Assembly (NCBI GenBank): GCA_002280565.1
Contig: NCEF01000001.1
Coordinates: forward strand, 1 to 64,000
Length of the DNA stretch: 64,000 bases
DNA from: Sphingomonas sp. 32-66-10
GTDB taxonomy: Bacteria; Pseudomonadota; Alphaproteobacteria; Sphingomonadales; Sphingomonadaceae
Direction: 5' to 3'
In this document: positions 26,264 through 33,662 of the stretch, in pieces
Layout: each line of letters opens with the position of its first letter
How positions within the stretch are numbered: the stretch's first letter is position 1
Notes under the pieces: generated by a model
What the model was told of the DNA's origin: nothing
The model's database searches: none
The model's input: the letters and a program-made list of their open reading frames with translations, nothing else
Translations under genes and position numbers: made by a program

Positions 26264-27474
26264 AGCGCGTCCAGAACGGCGAAGACCTGCGCGAAATGCG
26301 CGTCCCAGCGCGGTGCCGTCCAGCCCCGCATCCGCGCCAGCTGCGCCGCGCGCATCGGCGAATCCGTGCGCGCATGGTCCTGGATCGCCCGTGTCCAGCC
26401 TGGCCCGTCGAGCGGGTCGAAATAATCGGGCACATCGCCCCCGGTCTCGCGCAGCACCGCGATGTCGCTCGCGATCACAGGCACCCCCGCCGCCAGCGCC
26501 TCGGCCACCGGCAGGCCGAACCCCTCGGCAAAGCTGGGCATCAGCACCGCGCGCGCGCCGGCGATCAGTTCGCGAAGCGCGCGGTCGCCGACCGCGCCCG
26601 CTTCGACGACATGGCCGTGCAGCGCGGGGCAGCGGTCGAGCAGGTCGACGACATTCTCATTCTCCCACCCGCGCCGCCCGGCGAGGATCAGCTTGGGCGT
26701 GTCGCCTGGCGATCGTTCCGCCATCGCGCGCCAGATCTGGAGCAACAGCAGGTGGTTCTTGCGCGGTTCGATCGTGCCAAGGCACAGGAAATAGGGTTGC
26801 GCAGAATCGGCCGGGACCCTGTCATGCGCAAAGCGCGGCTCGATCCCCAGCGGCGCCACCATCAGCGCGGGCCGATGTCCGGCATCGGCGAGATAGGGTT
26901 CGACGGCGCGCGCGGTCGCGTGCGAATTGACGAGGATCGCATCGGCAAAGCGCGCCGCATTGCGCAGCCGCCGCCGATGCCGTTCCGCGCCGCCAGGCCG
27001 CGCATATTCGGGAAAGTCGGCCGGAATCGCGTCGTGGAGATAGACGCACAGCCGCTCGCCGTCGCGCAGGTTGCGCCGATCGAGCCGGTCGAGATGCTGG
27101 TGCGACACGATCAGCCGCACGCCGGCAGCGGCGGCGCGGGGTAGCGGGCGCACGCCGGACCAGGCCGTTGCGATCGCGCCGATGCCCGCCCCCTCCCCCA
27201 ATTCCCAGCGCTGCTCCAGCGCCGCGACCAGTCGTATCAGCGCCGCACGCGAAAAGCCGACCCGGCCCAGCCGTGGCAGCCACGCCTCGAACCGCACCAC
27301 CCGGTCGCGGCTTGCCAGCAGCGCGCGGGCATAGGCCAGCTCGACCCGGTCGATTCCGGTCGGGGCCGCATGGCGCGCGCGGATGAGGAGCCGGGTGATA
27401 TCCAGCGTCACGCTCCGCCCCGCCAGCGCGGTGCAGTCGCTAGCAGCGTGGTCCAGGGCGACCCGCGCGTTCAC
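26260..27474 (-). CDS. GT4-family glycosyltransferase, capsule locus
   Basis: A 404-residue GT-B enzyme with LDITRLLIRARHAAPTGIDR at the start, YFLCLGTIEPRKNHLLLLQ, LILAGRRGWENENV and MPSFAEGFGLPVAEALAAG. GTG 27474 is inferred from the GTGA overlap with the kpsS stop, and its own stop overlaps the kpsM start in the same way. This gives kpsS-GT-kpsM tight translational coupling. Capsule repeat-unit synthesis is likely; the sugar is unknown. Confidence 0.87.
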   Translation of the reverse strand: MNARVALDHAASDCTALAGRSVTLDITRLLIRARHAAPTGIDRVELAYARALLASRDRVVRFEAWLPRLGRVGFSRAALIRLVAALEQRWELGEGAGIGAIATAWSGVRPLPRAAAAGVRLIVSHQHLDRLDRRNLRDGERLCVYLHDAIPADFPEYARPGGAERHRRRLRNAARFADAILVNSHATARAVEPYLADAGHRPALMVAPLGIEPRFAHDRVPADSAQPYFLCLGTIEPRKNHLLLLQIWRAMAERSPGDTPKLILAGRRGWENENVVDLLDRCPALHGHVVEAGAVGDRALRELIAGARAVLMPSFAEGFGLPVAEALAAGVPVIASDIAVLRETGGDVPDYFDPLDGPGWTRAIQDHARTDSPMRAAQLARMRGWTAPRWDAHFAQVFAVLDAL

Positions 27475-28754
27475 CGGTCGCGCAACCGGGTAACGGCGTT
27501 GCGGACAAGCAGGTCGAGCGCTTCCGTCCCGTGGAAGCCGCCATTGACCAGGCATTTGGCCCGCAACGCGCGACAGAATATGTCGAACGCCTCGGCATCG
27601 ACCGGCGGCGGGGCGTGCCAGAAACGGTTGAGCGGCACGTCCGCCGTGATGCCCGGAACGTCATAGATGGCGGTGCCCAATGTCTTCACCGGCACCCCGG
27701 CCGCCAGCGCGAGCGGGCCGACACTGCTGTTCACCGTCACCACGCCGTGCGCGACCTTGAGCAACGGTGTCAGGTCAAAGCGTTCGATGAACACGACGCG
27801 GTCGGCCAAGCCGAGCTGCGCCGCCCGATCGGTGACGAAGCCGCGCCAATTGTCCACATCGGGATCCAGCGGATGCTGTTTGACCAGCAGCGCCACATCT
27901 TCCGGCGCATCGCGGAATGCCGCCAGCACCTCCACCACCGCATCGCGCATCGTGTCGAACCGCGAATGGACACGGATCTGCGCGTCCCCCTCCAGCTGAA
28001 GCGGGAACAAGAAGAAGCGCCGCCCCGCCATTCCCGCGACTGCAGCCTGGCTCGCCCGCCGCTCGCGCCTGCGCCGCACATAACGGCGCAACCATGCCAC
28101 CCCCTCCCGGAGCGGGGATGCATAACGATGCGTCCGGTAATGGGCGAAGAACGGTGCCGCGGCCTGCGTCGCGGCGTAATAGAACGCCGCTTGGCTGGCG
28201 CGCCGCCGGAAGGAATTGGCGACCGGAACCTCATCGGCGAGATCGCCAGCCCGCGCCGCGATCAGACGCAGCGCATGGAGCCCGCGGGGGAAGGACGAAT
28301 GGCCGTTCACCCCGCCGCGTTCGAGGGTCACATGATTGGGGCGCAGATACCCCTCCTCGAACGTCACGAAGCGCAGGCCGCGCCGGTCGGCGAGAACCCG
28401 CGCGGCGCGGTGCACCGGGCGCAGATCCCCGAACACGATGATGTCGGTCACCCCCCGGTCGCGGACAAAGCGATCGAGCCAGGCCGGCCAGTCGGCGGGC
28501 GTCCCGCGATAGGCGAAGGCGTCGCGTCCGGGCCAGTCGAGCATGTCGCCGCCGTTGAAATTGATCCGCGAGACCCGCGCCCCGTCCGCACGCAAGGCTT
28601 CGCCCAGGCGCCGAAAAAACGGACCGGGCAGGCCCTGCAGGAACAGATAATGGCGCGGGGCGCGCTGACTGCCGGCGCACTGCTCAAATGCATCGACCGA
28701 CTCCGCCACCGCTGCGTCGCGCGCGTCGCATATGTCGCGCGCGAGGTTATCCAT
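27471..28754 (-). CDS. kpsS: capsule linker Kdo transferase (KpsS)
   Basis: A 427-residue Capsule_synth protein. Near residue 45 it has FLQGLPGPFFRRLGEALRA; FNGGD, VTFEEGYLRPNHVTLE and FPLQLEGDAQIRVHS follow, and the C-terminal half has LLVKQHPLD and TVNSSVGPLALAAGVPV. This order is typical of KpsS/LipB, which adds the first Kdo to the lipid anchor. ATG 28754 overlaps the end of kdsA by eight bases. Confidence 0.92.
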   Translation of the reverse strand: MDNLARDICDARDAAVAESVDAFEQCAGSQRAPRHYLFLQGLPGPFFRRLGEALRADGARVSRINFNGGDMLDWPGRDAFAYRGTPADWPAWLDRFVRDRGVTDIIVFGDLRPVHRAARVLADRRGLRFVTFEEGYLRPNHVTLERGGVNGHSSFPRGLHALRLIAARAGDLADEVPVANSFRRRASQAAFYYAATQAAAPFFAHYRTHRYASPLREGVAWLRRYVRRRRERRASQAAVAGMAGRRFFLFPLQLEGDAQIRVHSRFDTMRDAVVEVLAAFRDAPEDVALLVKQHPLDPDVDNWRGFVTDRAAQLGLADRVVFIERFDLTPLLKVAHGVVTVNSSVGPLALAAGVPVKTLGTAIYDVPGITADVPLNRFWHAPPPVDAEAFDIFCRALRAKCLVNGGFHGTEALDLLVRNAVTRLRDR

Positions 28755-29592
28755 CCGACGTCCCTGCTGAACGCACCAGATCATGGATACGCGCGACATC
28801 CGCCAGCAGCGATTCAAGCCGATCGAGCGGCCACACCGTCGCGCTGTCCGACCAGGCATTGGCCGGATCGGGATGGGTTTCGACAAACAGCCCCGAAATC
28901 CCCGCTGCAGCGGCGGCGCGCGACAGCAGCGGGATCCATTCGCGCGTTCCGCCCGACCGTCCGTTCGCACCGCCCGGGCTCTGCACCGAATGCGAAGCAT
29001 CGAACAAGGTCGGCAGCCCGGTCGCGCGCATCTTTCCCAGGCTGCGCATGTCGACGACCAGGTCGTGATAGCCAAAGCTGGTTCCGCGTTCGGTCAGGAT
29101 GACATGGTCGCTGGCCGCGCAGCCGGGGGGCAGCGCATCGCCGACCTTGGCCGCAGCATGGACCATATCGTCCGCCGCCATGAACTGGCCTTTCTTGATG
29201 TTGACCACCCGCCCGGTCGCGCCGGCGGCGCGGAGAAGATCGGTCTGGCGCGACAAAAAGGCCGGGATCTGGATGATATCGGCCACTTCCGCCACTGCCG
29301 CGACCTGCCCCGTTTCATGCACGTCAGTCAGCACCGGCAGCCCGATTTCGCGCTGAACGCGCGCCAGCACCGCCAGCCCTTCATCCAGGCCCGGTCCGCG
29401 CGGGCTGGCGCCGGCAGTACGGTTAGCCTTGTCGAAGCTGCTCTTGAAGATGACCGGGAGTTGCAGACGCGTGCCGATCCGCTCCAGTTCCTCCGCCACG
29501 CCCAGCGCATGATCGGCACTTTCGATGACGCATGGCCCCGCAACCACGAACAGCGGCCCGCTCGGCTCGACAGTAAAACGACCGATGCGCAC
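28747..29592 (-). CDS. kdsA: 3-deoxy-8-phosphooctulonate synthase
   Basis: A 281-residue (beta/alpha)8 enzyme that condenses arabinose-5-phosphate with phosphoenolpyruvate to Kdo-8-phosphate. It has FVVAGPCVIES, the FKSSFDKANRT loop, LTDVHETGQ, IQIPAFLSRQTDLL and FDASHSVQSPGG. GTG 29592 is chosen because GGGGAG lies five bases upstream and KdsA proteins start just before this strand; the longer frame to 29658 adds unrelated residues. It is the first gene of the capsule operon and lies next to the lasso island. Confidence 0.93.
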   Translation of the reverse strand: MRIGRFTVEPSGPLFVVAGPCVIESADHALGVAEELERIGTRLQLPVIFKSSFDKANRTAGASPRGPGLDEGLAVLARVQREIGLPVLTDVHETGQVAAVAEVADIIQIPAFLSRQTDLLRAAGATGRVVNIKKGQFMAADDMVHAAAKVGDALPPGCAASDHVILTERGTSFGYHDLVVDMRSLGKMRATGLPTLFDASHSVQSPGGANGRSGGTREWIPLLSRAAAAAGISGLFVETHPDPANAWSDSATVWPLDRLESLLADVARIHDLVRSAGTSDG

Positions 29593-29985
29593 CGTGACTC
29601 CCCGCGCCAATCCAGCGCAGCACTTTTGGGCATCGCAGTAGGCGTTCGCAACCAGCAATTTCCCGCTGCGCCTGCAAGCGCGACAGCGCTGTCTCGGAAT
29701 GCCACGCGTTCAACAGGTCGGTCCCGGCCACACCTGCCGGCCGCTGGCATCTGGACGAGGCGGTTGTGGAGATCGGTGCCAGGCGGACGGAACTGAGGCG
29801 CGCCGTCAATGATCAAGGCGAGGCGCTTGACGTCCCGGTGCCAGTGAATCGTCAGGTACGCGATTGCCATTGCCATCGTCGCCGGAGGCAGCCGCAAGCA
29901 AATGGGGCGTTTTCACTGGATGGCAGAGACGTCCGCCGGGCCTTCAGTCGCCATCCGTAGCATCTCCGCAGACGGCCCTTCAGGA
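29593..29985. other. gap between kdsA and the lasso precursor
   Basis: This 393-base gap holds no intact gene. On the plus strand it contains the transposase relic described at 29735-29959. On the minus strand, downstream of the precursor stop, only short frames without recognisable motifs occur. None contains the Cys-His-Asp pattern of a lasso leader peptidase. A weak hairpin with GGATGGC/GCCATCC arms follows the precursor gene. Confidence 0.6.
29735..29959 (+). mobile_element. relic of an IS6-family transposase
   Basis: One plus-strand frame reads GRWHLDEAVVEIG, then LRRAVNDQGEALDV. This matches the segment around the first catalytic Asp of IS6 transposases, usually WHLDE.vv.IgGkk..LWRAVD..GevLDvlVq. 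After a loss of similarity, a run of Arg (HRRRRQPQ), KQMGRF in the neighbouring frame and RDVRRAFSRH fit the conserved IS6 C-terminal order RRRER.M.RF...aQRFLs.H. The middle of the gene is missing and the frame is broken, so this is a dead, internally deleted copy. Terminal inverted repeats were not found. It lies at the left edge of the lasso island. Confidence 0.55.
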
Positions 29986-30147
29986 TCAGCTATGGAAGAC
30001 GGACACGTCCGATGCGCCTCCGATTGACCCGCCCTCGACCCGGCTGTTGAAGTCTTCGATGACCGGCTTCACCCAGGCGGCCTTTTCGAAGGCTTCGTCG
30101 TCCTGGGCTAGCATGCTGTGGGCGTGCGAGGGCTCGGTCACGGACAT
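29986..30147 (-). CDS. lasso-peptide precursor (A protein), 53 aa
   Basis: A 53-codon gene. Residues 25-30 read WVKPVI, matching the leader recognition motif YxxPxL bound by B1 proteins. The C-terminal part is GGSIGGASDVSVFHS from Gly39. Asp47 would be residue 9 of a core that begins at Gly39, allowing a nine-residue macrolactam ring; a start at Gly40 would give an eight-residue ring. The position two before the core is Val37 or Glu38, not the usual Thr. The last residue is Ser, the site phosphorylated in paeninodin-type peptides, and a matching kinase gene is nearby. F51 and H52 could serve as plugs. AAGGA lies two bases before the ATG, rather close. It is the second gene after B1 on this strand. 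Confidence 0.72.
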   Translation of the reverse strand: MSVTEPSHAHSMLAQDDEAFEKAAWVKPVIEDFNSRVEGGSIGGASDVSVFHS

Positions 30148-30198
30148 ATCCTTCGATGTGGCTTCACCGCCAAGGCATGCATGATGAGCGCTATCGGG

Positions 30199-30268
30199 TC
30201 AAGTCGCCCGCGACAGGCATGCCAGCCAGGACGAGCAAAGCACCGGCCCCTCAGGGCCCGGCGCGCGC
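30199..30268 (-). terminator. hairpin between B1 and the precursor gene
   Basis: Just after the B1 stop the minus strand reads CCGGGCCCTGAGGGGCCGG, able to fold into a short GC-rich hairpin, without a T-run. It may partly end B1 transcription or protect the end of its message. The rest of the 121-base gap shows no gene. Confidence 0.3.
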
Positions 30269-30646
30269 TCAATCCCGGATCGTCACCAGCTTGCGGTCAA
30301 CCAGCGATACCACGAATTCCTCAACGTCGTCCCGACATTGGTCGAGCCCGACATCGTATCGCGCGGCGAGCCCAGTAACCAGCTGCCCGAGGGTCCGGGG
30401 CGAAGCGAGCTGCGCCCAGATGACGGCGCTGGCTGCCGCAATCACATGGAACCGGCCTGTGTCGACGGACATGATAACGGTTTCGTTGTCAATGACCGCC
30501 GAGGCGTTGCCCCCGACGCGGGTGATAATCGCGTTATCTGAAAGAGTTCGTCTCAGAATGTTGCCTGTCCCTCGCTGCCGAGCGCGATGCCCGATCGCGC
30601 GTCTTCGCCTATGCCGTCTTGAAAGCCACGCCGCAACCACGGGCAC
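30269..30646 (-). CDS. PqqD-like lasso B1 protein (leader recognition element)
   Basis: The region from about residue 31 is a PqqD-type winged-helix domain: AVIDNETVIMSVDTGRFHVI, then SAVIWAQLASPRTLGQLV, and RDDVEEFVVSLVDRKLV at the end. In lasso clusters such stand-alone domains (B1) bind the leader and hand the precursor to the peptidase and cyclase. The start is uncertain. The ATG at 30646 adds about 30 very basic residues (RRHRRRRAIGHRARQR) not expected in the family; no other ATG, GTG or TTG lies closer. A rare ATT start eight bases after GAGGGA, at about 30554, would give a normal 95-residue B1. It is divergent from the cyclase gene. Confidence 0.72.
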   Translation of the reverse strand: MPVVAAWLSRRHRRRRAIGHRARQRGTGNILRRTLSDNAIITRVGGNASAVIDNETVIMSVDTGRFHVIAAASAVIWAQLASPRTLGQLVTGLAARYDVGLDQCRDDVEEFVVSLVDRKLVTIRD

Positions 30647-30761
30647 GACCCTGGATCAGCCCTCGACGCCGGGTCCAGCAGTTTAGGGGTGGCGACGGAG
30701 CGATGCCTGCATGTATGACGGGTCGGTAACACGCCTTATTTGCCCCGTTGGGAGTTCACGC

Positions 30762-32675
30762 TTGCTCTGCGGTACCGTATGCCTTTCGGGCCCTGGAGGC
30801 GATGAGACCAGCGGCGTGGAGCGAAGTCTCAATGGGATGACGCCGGGGCGAAACTGGAAGCGGGCTGTCCGCTCAATCGGCCCGGCGAGCTTCGGGGCCA
30901 TTCTGCCCAAGGGCGATTGTCCCGGCGGTTCGCACTTACGGGTGCGGGACGATCTGATGATCGTCTGCGACTCCGACCTGCACGATCTCGAGGCTCTGCA
31001 TCTTGCTCTTGGGGGCGATGCCTCTGCGACTATCGATGCACCCGACGCGGAATGGCTGCTCCGGGCGTATCAGGCCTGGGGTGAGGATTGCCCGCGTCAC
31101 CTGCTTGGTGAGTTTGCTTTCGCCATCTGGGATTCGAAGAAGCGTCGCCTGTTCTGTGCGACGGATCCGATGCGCCGGCGGGTCCTGTATCGCCACATCG
31201 ACGGCGACCGGTTGACCTTCGCCTCATCACCCCACGCCTTACTGGCATTTTCCGGGGTCGACAGGTCACTGAATGAACTGGCGATGGCAGAGTTTCTGGC
31301 CGCGAGCGTCTATTCGATCGATCAAGGCACCACCAGTTTTTATCAGGGTATCGATCAGCTGCCCGGTGCGACATGCTTCATCTTCGATGATGAGGGTGTT
31401 CGCATGAACGAGTACTGGTCGCCGGAGTCGGTGCCGGAGACGAACCTTGATGACTCGGCTTGCGTCGCGGAATATCGCCGACGTCTGATACAGGCGGTCG
31501 ATCGCCATATGGCGTCAGGGCGCCAGTTTGGAGTTATGCTGAGCGGCGGCTTCGACTCAACTGCGGTAGCCTGTATCGCCGCACGACGTCTCGCCGGCGA
31601 GGGACGGCGTCTGATCGGGATCACGGCCGCCTTGCCGGAGGATCAGGCTGACGTCGCGCGCGATTCTCGCCGCCACGCCGAGATCGTTGCCCGGTTCCTG
31701 CCCAACATGGACCTGCATGTCATCACGCTTGACGAAGAGGATGTGGTGGCGCGGCCGGAACGCGAGTTCAATATCCTGCATCGCCCATCGGGCGGGTTCG
31801 AGCGCCGGTTCGCCGCGGTCGCGGCCCACGCGGCCAAACTGGGCGTTGATGTCCTGCTGACCGGATTTGGTGGCGACCAGTCGGCCACCGCGCGCGGCGC
31901 GGGGTATTGTTCTGACATGTTGCGGCGTGGCCAATGGCGAAACCTGATCGTTGAGTGCGTCGCTCGCGGACGGGAGCAGAAATGCTCGCCCTGGCGGATC
32001 CTGGTGCACCAGGGATTAGTCCCCCTGATCCCTGAACCCCTATGGCGAAGGTATCGGGCTATTCGGTTGGGGCGGCGCCTCCCTCTAGCGCTCGGAACCT
32101 GCCGGGCCGAATATGCGGTCGAGGCGGGCGCGATGGAACGCCTCGAAATGGCGCCACTTGCAAGCTGGCGGCCACAGCCGACGATCCGAGGGCAGTCGCA
32201 GTACGGCCTGCGGTACATCATGCGGAGTGGAAGCATTACGCCAATGGACCGGCTGTCGCTGGCCTCGGGTGTGCGGCTGCGGCACCCGATGTTCGATAGG
32301 CATTTGATCGAGTTCGGCCTGTCGCTTCCTGCTGAGCAACATGTCCGAAACGGTCGGCGGCGCCACATCATGCGCCAGGCCGGCATCGGCTTGATGCCCC
32401 CCCAGACCCTGTCCCGGGCCGACGGCAGCGACTCGGTCATGCCGGACTTTCTGGAGCGGATGATTTCTGCCGGGCCGGCGATGATCAAGGAGTTGGACGT
32501 CCTCGAAAGAAATCCTGCCGTTAACCGCAGGGTTGATTTCCCGCGATTGCGCGCCCTGATCAGCGGCTATTCAGCCGCGCAGCCCTCGCGCCGCGCCCGA
32601 CAAGACGCGCAATATGTACTACGCGGCTACAACGCGGCGCAGTTCATCGCCTGGTTCGAGCGTCGGAATAGCTGA
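30762..32675 (+). CDS. asparagine synthetase-like lasso cyclase (C protein)
   Basis: A 637-residue protein of the AsnB family. The N-terminal glutaminase-like domain has LCGTVCLSG at its start and GEFAFAIWDSKKRRLFCATD. The synthetase domain has the ATP loop SGGFDST at about residues 261-267 and TGFGGDQSATARG, where lasso cyclases have GxGGD. Lasso C proteins adenylate the ring Asp/Glu side chain and close the macrolactam. TTG 30762 is preferred: GGGAG lies seven bases upstream and the product then begins with the first domain strand. ATG 30711 would add 17 residues with only a weak site. Its neighbours (B1, precursor, kinase) support a lasso role over asparagine synthesis. Confidence 0.85.
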   Translation: MLCGTVCLSGPGGDETSGVERSLNGMTPGRNWKRAVRSIGPASFGAILPKGDCPGGSHLRVRDDLMIVCDSDLHDLEALHLALGGDASATIDAPDAEWLLRAYQAWGEDCPRHLLGEFAFAIWDSKKRRLFCATDPMRRRVLYRHIDGDRLTFASSPHALLAFSGVDRSLNELAMAEFLAASVYSIDQGTTSFYQGIDQLPGATCFIFDDEGVRMNEYWSPESVPETNLDDSACVAEYRRRLIQAVDRHMASGRQFGVMLSGGFDSTAVACIAARRLAGEGRRLIGITAALPEDQADVARDSRRHAEIVARFLPNMDLHVITLDEEDVVARPEREFNILHRPSGGFERRFAAVAAHAAKLGVDVLLTGFGGDQSATARGAGYCSDMLRRGQWRNLIVECVARGREQKCSPWRILVHQGLVPLIPEPLWRRYRAIRLGRRLPLALGTCRAEYAVEAGAMERLEMAPLASWRPQPTIRGQSQYGLRYIMRSGSITPMDRLSLASGVRLRHPMFDRHLIEFGLSLPAEQHVRNGRRRHIMRQAGIGLMPPQTLSRADGSDSVMPDFLERMISAGPAMIKELDVLERNPAVNRRVDFPRLRALISGYSAAQPSRRARQDAQYVLRGYNAAQFIAWFERRNS

Positions 32676-32738
32676 TGTGGCAGTGGTTGCGGTCCAAACC
32701 GTTTGTTGCGAGAGCCCTTGGACAATGAAGGCGTCGTA

Positions 32739-33662
32739 ATGTTCCACTACCGTGTTTCCGGACTTACGGTCGCCAGCGAACAGCTCCTGCCGGGACTGAT
32801 CGAATCCGGTGCGGGCGATCATAGGTCGGATATTCACATCCGGCGCGGGGCTGTTCCGGAAGCGCTGGATGGCGTGACACACGCAGGCCCGAGCTGGCAG
32901 TTGGCAGGCAATCGCTTCCTGCTCAGTATCCCCAATGTCCTGCGCATGCTCCTGATCGACGGCCGTGAAATTCTGTTTGAGCCGGACCCGGGCGCAGCCG
33001 AAGGCGACGAGGCGATCTTCTTGAGCGGATCGGGCATCGGCATCCTGATGCAGCAGCGTGGGCGGGTCGTGCTGCACGCCAGCGCCGTCAAGGTCAACGA
33101 TCACGCTGTCCTGTTCTGTGGTCCTTCTGGAGCGGGCAAATCGACCCTGGCCGTTGCCCTTGGAAAGCTTGGTTACCCTTCGGTCGCCGATGATTTCTGC
33201 TGCCTGACCATGGAAGACTCGGTTGCCTGGCTGGAGCCGGACGGGCGGCAGCACAAGCTTTGGGGGCAGGCGATTGAAGCGTTGGACATCGCCGATCGAA
33301 GACTGAACCCGATCCGCTCCTCGCTCCAGAAATACTTCGTCACCGCCCCGGGCGCTGTTGAAGGCCCGATGCCGGTGGGCATGGTCTATGAGCTACATGC
33401 CGCCACGCCCTCCCAGCCGTCGGGCATCCAGCGGCCGAGGAGCATTGATGGCGCACATCTTGTGCTTCGCAACGCCTACAGGCCCGCCTTGATCCATCAT
33501 TTCGGCCAGCGCCAGCTCTACTTCGACGCTGCGGCGGCCCTGATGGCCGGCGGCCGGATACAGAAGTTCACCCGAGCAATGAATTTCGAGGCGGTTCCCG
33601 CATCCCTGCACGCACTTGAAGCACATTGGCGCGCCAACGGACTGCTGGCAGGCGCCGCCTGA
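32739..33662 (+). CDS. HPr kinase-like lasso precursor kinase
   Basis: A 307-residue protein with the C-terminal HPr kinase/phosphorylase fold. VVLHASAVKVNDHAVLFCG leads into the P-loop GPSGAGKST at about residues 128-136, followed by SVADDFCCLT with the catalytic Asp pair. Such proteins in lasso clusters (PadeK, ThcoK) phosphorylate the C-terminal Ser of the precursor; this precursor also ends in Ser. ATG 32739 follows GAAGG at a good distance; a TTG 12 codons upstream is less likely. The stop overlaps the sulfotransferase ATG (TGATG). A role in carbon control is unlikely because no HPr gene is near and the protein lacks the N-terminal domain of true HprK. Confidence 0.85.
   Translation: MFHYRVSGLTVASEQLLPGLIESGAGDHRSDIHIRRGAVPEALDGVTHAGPSWQLAGNRFLLSIPNVLRMLLIDGREILFEPDPGAAEGDEAIFLSGSGIGILMQQRGRVVLHASAVKVNDHAVLFCGPSGAGKSTLAVALGKLGYPSVADDFCCLTMEDSVAWLEPDGRQHKLWGQAIEALDIADRRLNPIRSSLQKYFVTAPGAVEGPMPVGMVYELHAATPSQPSGIQRPRSIDGAHLVLRNAYRPALIHHFGQRQLYFDAAAALMAGGRIQKFTRAMNFEAVPASLHALEAHWRANGLLAGAA

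Noticed and set aside
29328-29897. A minus-strand frame running from the gap into kdsA, considered as the missing B2 peptidase
   Set aside because: No Cys-(L)-x-R-S-L-A or H-A-W pattern. It overlaps kdsA in another frame, and the region is better explained by the plus-strand IS6 relic.
30711-30761. ATG 30711 as the start of the lasso cyclase
   Set aside because: Weak ribosome site, and the added 17 residues precede the first strand of the domain. TTG 30762 has GGGAG at the proper distance. Kept as an alternative.
32739-33662. True HPr kinase/phosphorylase of the PTS system
   Set aside because: It lacks the N-terminal HprK domain, no HPr or PTS gene is near, and it sits in a lasso context.
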